Positions 27,097 to 35,058 of a stretch of 64,000 nt of DNA are shown here, piece after piece (the first letter of the stretch is position 1; each line of letters starts with the position of its first letter). The DNA lies in contig JAEZFD010000043.1 of assembly GCA_023417655.1 (NCBI GenBank), positions 124,001 to 188,000 on the forward strand, given 5' to 3'. A program made the translations under genes and the position numbers. This stretch comes from Planctomycetota bacterium (GTDB lineage Bacteria; Planctomycetota; Planctomycetia; Planctomycetales; Planctomycetaceae). The notes beneath the pieces are model-generated. The model saw nothing but the letters and a program-made list of their open reading frames with translations. It was not told the DNA's origin and did no database searches.

Positions 27097-27146
27097 TCGC
27101 ATGAATCGCTGGCAAACGCCTTTCCTGGCGTGCGATTTCCATGCGA
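27097..27146 (+). promoter_or_regulatory. long hairpin downstream of the riboswitch (possible expression platform)
   Basis: Three stacked helices: TCGCATG/CATGCGA (27097-27103/27140-27146), AATCGC/GCGATT (27104-27109/27132-27137) and ACGCC/GGCGT (27116-27120/27127-27131). An ATG at 27101, opening a 60-codon frame to 27283, is buried in the left arm. No U tract follows, so if it acts as the switch, translational control of that frame or an anti-structure is more likely than intrinsic termination. The 60-codon frame itself has no protein-family signal. From 27147 to 27472 I see no other feature. Confidence 0.5.
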
Positions 27147-27472
27147 TGACCAGACAACGGTCTATTGTCATGAATATTCGATTGCTTCCTCATGGGGCTG
27201 ATTTGCTATTGCCCCGAATTTTGACGCGTTTCGTCCACATCGGCACCGATGGTGACCTGATTCTGGCGTTGATCACGCCCTGATTCGGCTCGTGTTTCAG
27301 CGCCAATCCGTCTTGAGTTCAGCCTGACGCTGCTACGGGTCTGTACGTACGACGGGCTGCGATGCGCTCGCGGAATTCAATCTCTCAATTTCTCGCCATG
27401 GGGACGAAAAGCGGAGGCACTGCGCCCCTGCTCTGCCTCAGCGAGTGGAACTATTCAAGTTGAAGGTTTGAA

Positions 27473-28363
27473 ATGCTATTGATAAATGATACCAAGTGTC
27501 AATTAGGCCCTTGTCGGTTGCCTCGCAGGCGTGGATTTACGCTGATTGAGCTGCTGGTCGTCATCGCGATCATTGCTATCCTCGTTTCACTGCTTCTTCC
27601 GGCCGTGCAACAGGCTCGGGCCGCAGCCCGGGCGACTTCATGTCGCAATCACCTTAAGCAGTTAACGCTCGCATTGATCAACTATCACGACGTTCATCAG
27701 CGATTTATTCCTTACAGCAGTCAGCCCGAATCGCCTTATATTGCCCAGTATTGGGTGGGGGCCGTTTCTGAATTGCCCAATGGAGATCGCGTTCTCCATC
27801 AGCACCTCGGCGTCCTGAACGACTATCTCGGAAAGAACACAGAGGTCCTGCGTTGCGTGGAATTTACAGGCTTCAAGCCAAAGTTCGACAAGCCAGGATA
27901 TGGGTACGGTTACAACGGGCATTACCTGGGACGCGGAACCGAGTCCTGGCGGGACGGCCCCTTCACGGCTCAGATGCGGGATTTCGAATCCACGACGCGG
28001 ACTGTTGCCTTCGGGGATGCCGCGCAAGTGGAGTTCTTTGATCCCGACAATGTCACAGAATCTCTCCACCTTGAGCCCCCGTCAGAACGCTATCCCAGTG
28101 TTCATTTCCGGCACCCAGGCGGCGTCGCGAATATCTCGTTTCTGGATGGTCATGTGCAAACCGTGCGGAAGTATCTCAACCCATTGCCGGACTGGATGGA
28201 TGCAGACTATGTCGCCAAACGCAATGCGGCCGGCGTCCATGATGTTGGTGACCTGGGCGACATGGTGAATCACAGCTATCCCTACAGTACCCCGGCCGCA
28301 AAAGCCGCGAAGGAGAAAGCCAATCAGTGGTTCACCGGGCGAGCTCAGGATCAGGAGCCATAA
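27473..28363 (+). CDS. DUF1559 domain-containing pseudopilin-like protein
   Basis: A 296-residue DUF1559 protein. The leader (LPRRRG) precedes FTLIELLVVIAIIAILVSLL, a prepilin-like cleavage and membrane segment. Next comes QQARAAARATSCRNHLKQLT, the family block in a slightly divergent form, and near the C-terminus FRHPGGVANISFLDGHVQTV, the DG-type motif. It is shorter than the paralogues at 1893 and 11396 and ends in a Lys/Gln-rich tail. The lipoprotein gene starts 3 bases after its stop, so the two are surely co-transcribed. It is the first sizeable gene downstream of the cobalamin riboswitch, about 390 bases away, which suggests control by B12; no terminator is seen between them. Confidence 0.92.
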   Translation: MLLINDTKCQLGPCRLPRRRGFTLIELLVVIAIIAILVSLLLPAVQQARAAARATSCRNHLKQLTLALINYHDVHQRFIPYSSQPESPYIAQYWVGAVSELPNGDRVLHQHLGVLNDYLGKNTEVLRCVEFTGFKPKFDKPGYGYGYNGHYLGRGTESWRDGPFTAQMRDFESTTRTVAFGDAAQVEFFDPDNVTESLHLEPPSERYPSVHFRHPGGVANISFLDGHVQTVRKYLNPLPDWMDADYVAKRNAAGVHDVGDLGDMVNHSYPYSTPAAKAAKEKANQWFTGRAQDQEP

Positions 28364-28366
28364 ATC

Positions 28367-28666
28367 ATGAAATCGATTTCAACACTGATTCTGCTGATTT
28401 CGCTTGTGGGGTGTAGTCGCAGCGCTCCGGCGCCTGTTCCGACTGGTGAGACGCCGCCCCCCGAAATGCGGCGTTACCTTCAGGCACTGCATGGCGACAA
28501 TGTGAAATTGCAGCTCAAAGCCATGGACGAGATTCAGCGGTTCCCTGCCATTGTCAAAGCGCAGAGGGATCGGCTGGAACTCTTAAACACTTCGGGCTCG
28601 ACTCCGCAGGTGAAACAGAAGGCCGGGGAGTTGCTCAAACTGATCCCGGCTGACGAGGGACGTTAA
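28367..28666 (+). CDS. small lipoprotein of a DUF1559/lipoprotein pair
   Basis: A 99-residue predicted lipoprotein. The signal peptide MKSISTLILLISLVGC ends in the lipobox LVGC, followed by a short Ser/Pro-rich linker (APAPVPTGETPPPEMRRYL) and a charged helical domain of about 60 residues. It begins 3 bases after the DUF1559 stop codon, without the 100-nt element seen in the other two units. Function unknown. Its constant association with DUF1559 genes in this window argues for a joint envelope role. Confidence 0.88.
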   Translation: MKSISTLILLISLVGCSRSAPAPVPTGETPPPEMRRYLQALHGDNVKLQLKAMDEIQRFPAIVKAQRDRLELLNTSGSTPQVKQKAGELLKLIPADEGR

Positions 28667-28694
28667 GCACGGAAGCGACGGCCTTGATGAAGCG

Positions 28695-28732
28695 AACTCA
28701 CCCGTTCTCGCAGTGCGGCGAACGGGTGAGTT
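28695..28732. terminator. hairpin between convergent genes
   Basis: Perfect 13-bp inverted repeat (28695-28707 with 28720-28732), 12-base loop, in the gap between the lipoprotein and the convergent DUF1559 gene. It lacks a strong T run on either side, so it is at best a bidirectional terminator of moderate strength. Confidence 0.65.
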
Positions 28733-28754
28733 AAGCGCATGCCGAAGTTTTCAG

Positions 28755-29519
28755 TCAGAAGTTGGAGAGGATCTCTCCCCCATCGATGGTCAGCCAGGCT
28801 CTACGATACTCCGTCGGGATCAGGTCCATTCCCAATGTTCTGACGGCACCATCGACCATTAAGACCATCACTGCCTGCGGATGCGGTGTCTTGGATTCTC
28901 TGGTCAGGGAGAGGAAATCACCTTCCCCTGCATCGCGCGGGTCCATCCAGTGGACTCCTGCTCCATTCAGCGTCTCCATCACAATAATTGTGCTCGCCTT
29001 TTCATCTTTGAAGTCACTTAGCTGGCGGGGACCCTTCGTTGAGAACGCAAAGTCGTCTCCAACAATAGCGACATAGTTCGTCAGCAGCGGGTCTGCACCG
29101 TTTGATGGGCAGTGAAAGAAAGGCAGCGCGACCTTTCGAACTTCGGCGTGGGCAGGATCGTCCCAGGGTTTTGTCAGATCGATCTGCTCGTAAAGAGCCT
29201 GCTGTTCGAGGAATGGAAGAAGGAGCACCCGCCAGCTGTGCAATGGCCGACCTGTTGCATCTGTGGTAAATGCGGGCGGGAAGCTCTCGTACTTCTCATG
29301 GTAGAGGTGTAAAGCGAGCCCGATCTGTTTCAAATTGTTTTTGCAGGCAATTCGATTCGTAGTGGGACGCGCGGAACGGACACTCGGGAGCAGCAGTGCG
29401 ACAGAGACACCGATAATCAAAAGCACAACAATCGCTTCGGCCAGGCTCGGAAATCGCCGCGACCGCTTCTGCGACGCTGGTTCGTTCAGCTCTGGAATCT
29501 CCTCGTTGGGATCACTCAT
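28755..29519 (-). CDS. divergent DUF1559-family protein with degenerate prepilin segment
   Basis: A 254-residue protein related to DUF1559. The usual GFTLIELLVVI segment is replaced by FPSLAEAIVVLLIIGVSVAL after a 25-residue hydrophilic N-terminus, so there is no evident prepilin cleavage site; it probably stays anchored as a single-pass membrane protein. The family block is kept (RIACKNNLKQIGLALHLYHE), as are LLPFLEQQALYEQI and the C-terminal VMVLMVDGAVRTL. It lies 26 bases downstream of hemW on the same strand, so it is probably in the same transcript. No lipoprotein partner follows. Role unknown. Confidence 0.88.
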   Translation of the reverse strand: MSDPNEEIPELNEPASQKRSRRFPSLAEAIVVLLIIGVSVALLLPSVRSARPTTNRIACKNNLKQIGLALHLYHEKYESFPPAFTTDATGRPLHSWRVLLLPFLEQQALYEQIDLTKPWDDPAHAEVRKVALPFFHCPSNGADPLLTNYVAIVGDDFAFSTKGPRQLSDFKDEKASTIIVMETLNGAGVHWMDPRDAGEGDFLSLTRESKTPHPQAVMVLMVDGAVRTLGMDLIPTEYRRAWLTIDGGEILSNF

Positions 29520-29545
29520 CGCTGTGTCTCCAGGGGCTGACGGTT

Positions 29546-30724
29546 CTAGAAGAATTCGGACATTACCGTGTCGGCGACGAAGCGGCCGTCACGCGTGAGT
29601 CGAAGGTAGCCATCGAATTGTTCGAGCCAGCCCTGCGTCAGACAGCTGTCATAGGCCTCGGGAGCGAGATTCCGGATGGAGGTTCCGAATCGCTGTTCAA
29701 ACGTTGCCTCATGAATTCCGCTGACCTGCCTGAGTCCCACCATTACGGCTTCGCGAGCGCGGAGATCAGAATCGAGCTCATCGACTTCGGTGACCGGTGA
29801 TTCCCCTGCCTGCAGCTTCTGGATCCAGCCGGTCACACTTCGGGCGTTACAACGACGGGTGCTTCCCACAAACTCTGCTGCACCGGGACCGATTCCATAA
29901 AATGGCTCCGCCCGCCAGTAAACTTGATTATGACGGCACTCGAAACCGGGCTTCGCAAAGTTTGAGAGTTCATACTGCCTGAATCCGTGGTCAGGCAGGA
30001 ACTGCATCACAAAGTCATACATCTCGCGTTCCGTCTCTTCCGCAACCGGTTGGATCTGGCCGCGCTGCAGGCGTGTCCAGAAGGCCGTTCCCTTCTCGAA
30101 TGTCAGTCCATATGTCGAGATGTGCTGGGGATCGAGAGCGACCGCGGAGACGAGAGTTGATTGCCATTCGTCCAGCGTTTGTCCTGGCACACCGAAGATC
30201 AAATCGAGCGAAATGTTCTCGAGCCCGTGAGCCTGCAAAGAGCTGACCACTTGCTCAATCTCAGTTGCCGAGTGTGTCCGTTCGAGTGTCTGGAGGTGTT
30301 GGGTATTCAGAGACTGGACGCCGAGGCTGACACGATTGATTCCTCCGGCACGCATGACTTTCATGCGGTCCTCGGTCAGGCCATCAGGATTACATTCGAT
30401 GGAAAACTCTGCCCCCGGATTAAGCGGAAACCATCGTTGCAACAATTCAAAAAGCGATTGCAGATCCCGAGCAGGGAGATAACTCGGTGTCCCGCCTCCC
30501 AGGAAGAGAGTGTCGACGGGTTGCGGCTCGGCGAACTTCTGACGCAGTTCAATTTCCAGGCACTGCAGGTAGGTGGCGATCAGGTCGTCACGTCCAGCGA
30601 TGACGGTGAAATCACAGTATCCACAGCGATGAATGCAGAACGGGACATGCACGTACGCGCTGCGAACGCGGTCGGCTGCAGCGCTGAATGAATTCACGGA
30701 AGGTGTTGTCGCAGGGGGGCTCAT
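29546..30724 (-). CDS. hemW: radical SAM family heme chaperone HemW
   Basis: A 392-residue radical SAM protein of the HemN/HemW group, cytoplasmic. The [4Fe-4S] motif is CX3CX2C: C30, C34 and C37 in VPFCIHRCGYCDF. Other family parts are LFLGGGTPSYLP, FSIECNPDGLTEDRM, RVSLGVQSLN and ISLDLIFGVPGQTLDEWQST. HemW binds heme and is thought to deliver it to target proteins; it is not a coproporphyrinogen dehydrogenase. The length and compact C-terminus fit HemW rather than HemN. The DUF1559-like gene follows 26 bases downstream. Confidence 0.93.
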   Translation of the reverse strand: MSPPATTPSVNSFSAAADRVRSAYVHVPFCIHRCGYCDFTVIAGRDDLIATYLQCLEIELRQKFAEPQPVDTLFLGGGTPSYLPARDLQSLFELLQRWFPLNPGAEFSIECNPDGLTEDRMKVMRAGGINRVSLGVQSLNTQHLQTLERTHSATEIEQVVSSLQAHGLENISLDLIFGVPGQTLDEWQSTLVSAVALDPQHISTYGLTFEKGTAFWTRLQRGQIQPVAEETEREMYDFVMQFLPDHGFRQYELSNFAKPGFECRHNQVYWRAEPFYGIGPGAAEFVGSTRRCNARSVTGWIQKLQAGESPVTEVDELDSDLRAREAVMVGLRQVSGIHEATFEQRFGTSIRNLAPEAYDSCLTQGWLEQFDGYLRLTRDGRFVADTVMSEFF

Positions 30725-30829
30725 CCAATCATCATAGAGGAAGTGCCCTCCTGATCAGAGGAGGAATTCCCTCTGTCTCACCTGTTTTCGCCGCGGATCG
30801 ACCGGGGAATTGTCGTTCCATCGGGGGCG

Positions 30830-31504
30830 TCACTCCTGTGGAGGCAGTTTGAGGAACGGACGCATCTGGTCGAGCTTTTTCGGACCAATCCCCCTGACTC
30901 GCTGGACGTCCTCAATCGTTTGGAAATTCCCGTTCGCTTCCCGATCGGCAACGATGGTTCGAGCGGTTGTCTCACCGATTCCCGGGAGTTGCATCCATTC
31001 GACCCAACTTGCGGAATTGATGTCGATCTGCAGAGGTCGGGCGGATGCCACCTGAAACACCGGTTCCGTTTTCAAACCGAGGCGAACGAGTTGGACGGCT
31101 GTCAGGCTCAGGATGATCGAACATGCGATCATCAGAAACCGCCGGTCGCCTTCGCTCATCCCCCAGACCGCTGTTGGCTCATCCAGCGGAGTGGTTCGAT
31201 CCTGTAAGTCAGGCGCGAATGGTTCCGGGGACTCCGACTTAGACGCAGACTCTGTCTGATCTGGCGGCGTCGTCTTACCCGGGAACTCACGGCCGTCAGA
31301 TTCGATTCCCCGTTCTGTCGCTTCTTCAGTCGTCTGATCTTTTTCGGTGATCGTGGCGGCGTGACTGCCAGCCTGCTCCTCAGTCATGGGATCGGCCCTT
31401 CCGCGTTCGACTGAATCAAGAATCTCATGGAAGAAGACGAGTTCGGGCTCAGATCGTAATGCGGGGGCCAGATCTTCGGAAAGCGTGAGTGAGTCTCGCT
31501 TCAT
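30830..31504 (-). CDS. ComEA-like helix-hairpin-helix protein
   Basis: A 224-residue protein with one membrane segment (FLMIACSIILSLTAVQLVRL, about residues 112-131) and a C-terminal ComEA-type double helix-hairpin-helix domain (about 150-220: LQIDINSASWVEWMQLPGIG, TARTIVADREANG, VRGIGPKKLDQMRPFL). The N-terminal 110 residues are acidic and charged and presumably cytoplasmic. I start at the ATG at 31504, just after a terminator hairpin; the frame further up overlaps that hairpin. ComEA binds DNA during uptake in competence systems; here the domain could equally have another DNA or protein role. No other competence gene is adjacent, though a pilin-like gene lies just upstream. Confidence 0.85.
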   Translation of the reverse strand: MKRDSLTLSEDLAPALRSEPELVFFHEILDSVERGRADPMTEEQAGSHAATITEKDQTTEEATERGIESDGREFPGKTTPPDQTESASKSESPEPFAPDLQDRTTPLDEPTAVWGMSEGDRRFLMIACSIILSLTAVQLVRLGLKTEPVFQVASARPLQIDINSASWVEWMQLPGIGETTARTIVADREANGNFQTIEDVQRVRGIGPKKLDQMRPFLKLPPQE

Positions 31505-31506
31505 GC

Positions 31507-31549
31507 AAAAAAGCCTTTCACAATCCGGGATCGTGAAAGGCTTTTGAAA
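31507..31549 (-). terminator. Rho-independent terminator of the pilin-like gene
   Basis: Inverted repeat AGCCTTTCAC/GTGAAAGGCT (31512-31521/31533-31542), followed on the minus strand by six T. It lies 33 bases after the stop of the pilin-like gene and immediately before the start of the ComEA-like gene. On the plus strand a shorter T run is also present. Confidence 0.9.
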
Positions 31550-31581
31550 TTCCAATTCAGGCCAATCGGTCGCGATGGCGA

Positions 31582-32133
31582 TCACGGAGTCGAAGCTGGA
31601 CCCGGTGCAGCGAGTGGAGCACAGGCCGGTGCAGATTGAGTCGGGACCGGTGCGCAAGCACTTGGTGTGGTGACTGTGCTGCAGGCCGCGCAACTTGAGC
31701 AGGTGGTGGTCGTCGTCGTTGCTGGAGCAGTGTATCCGGTGGTGGTGCCCCCACTGTACCCGCCGACGGCGTAGCCGCCTCCACCATACCCCCCGATATA
31801 ACCGCCGCCCCAGCCTCCTTCAGCAATCGCACCGTCGCAGGAGATCGCACAGCCCCAGCCGTCGCAGGCGTCCTGAAAATCCCAGAATGCGGAACCGACG
31901 GTTCGTGACTTCAACCAGCCACCCCATTTTCGGGCGGCGAATCCTGAGTAGTAGTAACTTTGATTCAGGGCACCGATAGCGTGAGCGACGTCATTGAGTT
32001 CGGACGTCACGGCATTCTGCACCTGACTGAGGCCGACAATCATTCCGAGCACGCAAAGAGTCGCAATCAGAACCAGTTCGGCAGAGATGATGAACCCGGT
32101 GTCATCGTTCAGGAACGCTGTGATGAGAGACAT
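31582..32133 (-). CDS. Flp/TadE-like pilin candidate with Gly/Tyr- and Cys/Thr-rich tail
   Basis: A 183-residue protein. The N-terminus (FLNDDTGFIISAELVLIATL, then CVLGMIVGL) resembles Flp- or TadE-type pilin N-termini: an acidic/Gly stretch, a conserved Glu and a single hydrophobic helix. I see no separate signal peptide. Residues about 40-100 are conserved-looking (LNDVAHAIGALNQSYYYSGF, then ARKWGGW) with a cysteine pair. The tail is of low complexity: a GGYGGGGYAVGG-type segment, then Thr-rich and Cys/Pro/Ala-rich stretches. It was probably assembled at, or anchored in, the inner membrane and exposed outside. It has its own terminator. No pilus assembly genes lie nearby. The assignment to pilins is inference. 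Confidence 0.75.
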   Translation of the reverse strand: MSLITAFLNDDTGFIISAELVLIATLCVLGMIVGLSQVQNAVTSELNDVAHAIGALNQSYYYSGFAARKWGGWLKSRTVGSAFWDFQDACDGWGCAISCDGAIAEGGWGGGYIGGYGGGGYAVGGYSGGTTTGYTAPATTTTTTCSSCAACSTVTTPSACAPVPTQSAPACAPLAAPGPASTP

Positions 32134-33069
32134 GGCATGTTTCCTTCAAAGAGAGAAAGCACAAAAAACGACCAGGCGTCAGGCTGTGTCTGAATTCGAG
32201 GACTCGCTGAGACCGAGCCGGAGAAGATCAGCACAGAGTTCCGAAGACGTGGTCGAAAACGTCTCCGGCGGTTCATCGCCTCAGCCACTGCGCCGGCTGA
32301 GTGAGTGCGTGAATTAAAAAGAGGGTCTGGCAGATCGGGTTGCGCAGCCGATTTGCCAGACCCTTCCCCCATCACAGGGAACTCGGAAGTGTGAACAGTC
32401 GGGATCAGCGACCGGGCGGAACGAATTCCGTCACCTTCCAGAGAGTATGAATTCCTGTCACTCACTTCTGAGCGGCAGGTTTTGAGTCGTTGTCATGATC
32501 ACTGTAATACGCAGGATCGGTGCCAATTCACTGATCTGCATAATCGTTACAATCGGAGTAAGTGGCGTAAGTGGATATGCAGATAGTCTTTGCAGAGAAC
32601 TTGTGAGCGTGAGTTTCTGGCAATCTGTTCCGATTATCCGGGTTGAAATGATTAAGTGAATGAGCGCGATGTTGGCGGTGGCGCTGAGTTTGTTGAACAA
32701 TCTGGTTGTTGTGGTTAGGCGAATCGGTGGGAATGCATCGATTGTGTCTTGCGAAGATCACGAGTCTCGCGGTGACAGAATTAGGAGCGGCGACGAGCTT
32801 GACGTCGCGCAAGCGGTGAGAAGGAATGTCTGTGGATTCGCACCCGGAGTGGGCACCCAGTCAGCGAAAGATGGCTCGGAGAACGTTGCCAGATAAACGT
32901 TCCCGGACAAGCGTCGCCAGTCAGCAGAACGGCAACAGACGTCATTGCAGCGATGAGCAGACGCGAACGAGCATCAGCTAGGCCTGCCCGACTGAGAGAT
33001 CGCTAGGAAGAGAGCCCGAATGTGAGCTGCGCCGGGTGGGCGACGAGAGGTGAGCGACGGAGAGCAGTC
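32134..33069. other. 936-base region without a supported gene
   Basis: Between the pilin-like gene and the KAS III gene. It contains the strong hairpin at 32323-32363, an AT-richer stretch around 32460-32720, and a more GC-rich stretch with short repeats (GACGAG, GCGACG) toward 33060. Open frames on both strands exist but lack signal, family or codon-like character. It may hold a promoter, a small RNA ending at the hairpin, or decayed sequence. Confidence 0.45.
32311..32363 (-). terminator. strong minus-strand terminator with no gene assigned
   Basis: Inverted repeat GGGTCTGGCA/TGCCAGACCC (32323-32332/32354-32363), extended inside by ATCGG/CCGAT. On the minus strand it is followed by TCTTTTTAATTC. 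The nearest upstream minus-strand gene with a good stop is KAS III, 700 bases away, so it may end an unannotated transcript. Confidence 0.75.
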
Positions 33070-34134
33070 TTACTCGTGCAATGTCTTTTGCCAGTCGAGG
33101 CCGAGCATGATGCAGTTCAGCCCACTCCCGATGCCAAGCAATGCCAGCTGATCACCGGGTTGGACAAAGTCGGCCTGCAAACCCAAGGCGACGGCAGTCG
33201 GGAGCGCAGCCGCTCCGGTGTTACCCATGAATTCGACGGTAGGGTAGTCCAGCTCTTCCGAAAGATTCAGTCGCTTCAGTAACAGCGAACGGTGAGCGCG
33301 GCCAACCTGATGCGTGAAGACCCGATTGACGGATTCGTTCTGCCAGCCGAGAGTCGTCTTTGTCTGTTTCCAAGTACGTTCGGCGAGATTCACCCCCGCA
33401 TGCAACAATGCTTCGGAATCGGTGCTCATTAACGGGCGGCCATCGGTACTTCCCCCGGCCTCGACTCCGCCCGCACAGAGTTGATGCTGTGCGGTGTCAG
33501 CCAAAGCGCAACCACCGAGAAGGCGGTTTCCGGTTCGAGAAATCGACTCGTCGCACAGGACGATCGCCGCGGAGCCAGAACCGATCGTCAGCGATGCAAA
33601 ATCGAGTTTAATCGACTTTCGGCTGACGTTGGGATCTCGCAGGAGCTTGGCGATTGTCCTTTCCACGAGGGGGCGACCGACTTCGGTCCCGACGACGATG
33701 CCTGCCTGAATCTGACCGGCCTCAATCATATTGGCGATGAGCAGCATGCCATTCAGCAAGCCAAGGCACGCGTTGCTGACGTCGAAGACGAAGGCGTTCC
33801 CTGGGAGTCCTGCGGCGTGATGAACACTAGCCGCTGTCGCAGGTTCCATCTGGTCGCGACAGACGGATCCATGGATCAAGGCTCCACATTTGGCCGGATC
33901 AAGATTCGTGATCTGCAGGGCCTTCTGAACTGTTCGGCTGCTGATCTGGCCGGGTAGCGTCCCGGGGGGATAGAAACGGCGCTCTCGAATTCCCGACATC
34001 AGTTCGAGTCGGCCCGCTGGCAATCCCAGTCGGTCATAAACGGGAGCCAGTTGCTCTTCGATGCTGGATGAAGTGACGACATCAGGCGGGAGGAGGGTAA
34101 CGAATGCCTCGACGCAAACTCGCTGATATCGCAT
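33070..34134 (-). CDS. 3-oxoacyl-ACP synthase III family protein (FabH/OleA-like)
   Basis: A 354-residue thiolase-fold condensing enzyme. The Cys-His-Asn triad of KAS III is complete: C123 in DVSNACLGLLNG, H275 in FTHQVGRAH and N305 in GNTGAAALP. Residues before and after the cysteine fit FabH-type enzymes, which condense acyl-CoA with malonyl-ACP to start fatty acid synthesis. The HQVG in place of the usual HQAN, and the longer length, fit OleA-like or other specialised KAS III enzymes, which join two acyl groups. The gene stands alone, with no other fatty acid genes near it, so the substrate is open. Confidence 0.9.
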   Translation of the reverse strand: MRYQRVCVEAFVTLLPPDVVTSSSIEEQLAPVYDRLGLPAGRLELMSGIRERRFYPPGTLPGQISSRTVQKALQITNLDPAKCGALIHGSVCRDQMEPATAASVHHAAGLPGNAFVFDVSNACLGLLNGMLLIANMIEAGQIQAGIVVGTEVGRPLVERTIAKLLRDPNVSRKSIKLDFASLTIGSGSAAIVLCDESISRTGNRLLGGCALADTAQHQLCAGGVEAGGSTDGRPLMSTDSEALLHAGVNLAERTWKQTKTTLGWQNESVNRVFTHQVGRAHRSLLLKRLNLSEELDYPTVEFMGNTGAAALPTAVALGLQADFVQPGDQLALLGIGSGLNCIMLGLDWQKTLHE

Positions 34135-34228
34135 TACTGGTTCTGGCCTTCATCCGTGAGCCGCAAGCGGCGGCAGTCGGCGGATCGATCGCAGGAAATG
34201 AACTGGAAAAATGACCCGACATGGAAAA

Positions 34229-34263
34229 TGAAAAGCCTGCCATGAGACGTTCACATGGCAGGC
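34229..34263 (-). terminator. Rho-independent terminator after the small protein gene
   Basis: Inverted repeat GCCTGCCATG/CATGGCAGGC (34235-34244/34254-34263), followed on the minus strand by TTTTCATTTT. It lies about 250 bases after the small gene at 34509-34712 and before the KAS III start. Confidence 0.85.
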
Positions 34264-34508
34264 GGTGGACAATCGTCGTGAAAACGACCCCCCGGGAGCA
34301 GAAGGAAACTCCTTCCGCAGTCAGGGGCTCTGAAGTGATCGCGGAGAATCGAAGCTGTAATGGCTGATTCCCGTTGATCAAATTTACTGAGGGATGGAGC
34401 GACCAGCCATCTCGGGGATGAGCCCGGCTGCTCAAGGAATTAACAGGACAGACAAGACCCAACTTGACTGGCCTGTACTAGAAAAACCTGTATCAGGAAA
34501 CATTTCAA

Positions 34509-34712
34509 TTAGACAGCAGCGGTTTCAACAATCGTTGCGGTCTTCAGCATGGATTCCACAGCAGCGATCTCGGCATATTGAGAGCCGCGTGCCTGTTCTA
34601 CGGTGTCGCTATATTCGTGCGGCTCCAGTGCCACGGAGCTGCGAACAAAACGCAAGCCGCGTAACAGGATTTCCTGCTGTTTTCGCGTTAACTGAAGATT
34701 AAGTTCTGGCAT
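34509..34712 (-). CDS. small conserved-looking protein, 67 residues
   Basis: A 67-residue cytoplasmic protein starting MPELNLQLTRKQQEILLRGL, followed by RFVRSSVALEPHEYS and ending KTATIVETAAV. I recognise the LTRKQQEILLRGLRFVRSS pattern as typical of small planctomycete proteins, but not its function. The ATG at 34712 has only a modest GGAA upstream. A much longer frame runs up into the floA gene in another phase and is not plausible. It lies 346 bases downstream of floA on the same strand and is followed by a terminator. Confidence 0.65.
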   Translation of the reverse strand: MPELNLQLTRKQQEILLRGLRFVRSSVALEPHEYSDTVEQARGSQYAEIAAVESMLKTATIVETAAV

Positions 34713-35058
34713 TTCCGTAGTCTTCCGTTTCACAGCGACGCCCCCTTCCTGACAACAACTCTTCCCTGGTTGCCAGTAAAGATTCTCGCTGTTCAAAATC
34801 ATTCCGTCGCGTCCTTCAACGGCTGGGACAATTGGTGTTGAACTTTTTCGTTTTGACAATGTCTGCTCAGCAGAATTGAAAAATCGTCTCTGCTGAAGCC
34901 AACTCACCGGTGCTTTCCGAGAGGTGCTCCCGGCCAGGCCAGTTGCAAGTCGACGGTCTTCCTTAGATCGAACTTGCCGGTTCCAAATCTTCGCAATCAA
35001 TTCTTGCCGGCTTGCATTCCAAATATCCAGCAAAATCTGCCGCACAGCTGGAAGACTT
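34713..35058 (-). other. spacer between floA and the small protein gene
   Basis: 346 bases with an open minus-strand frame that has no protein-like pattern. No terminator follows floA directly, so floA and the small gene may share a transcript. Nothing else seen. Confidence 0.4.

Noticed and set aside
27101..27283. 60-codon frame after the cobalamin riboswitch as a gene
   Set aside because: No family signal and a weak ribosome binding site; mentioned only as a possible upstream reading frame.
32109..32465. 118-codon minus-strand frame downstream of KAS III
   Set aside because: A strong terminator hairpin lies inside it, and the sequence has no protein character.
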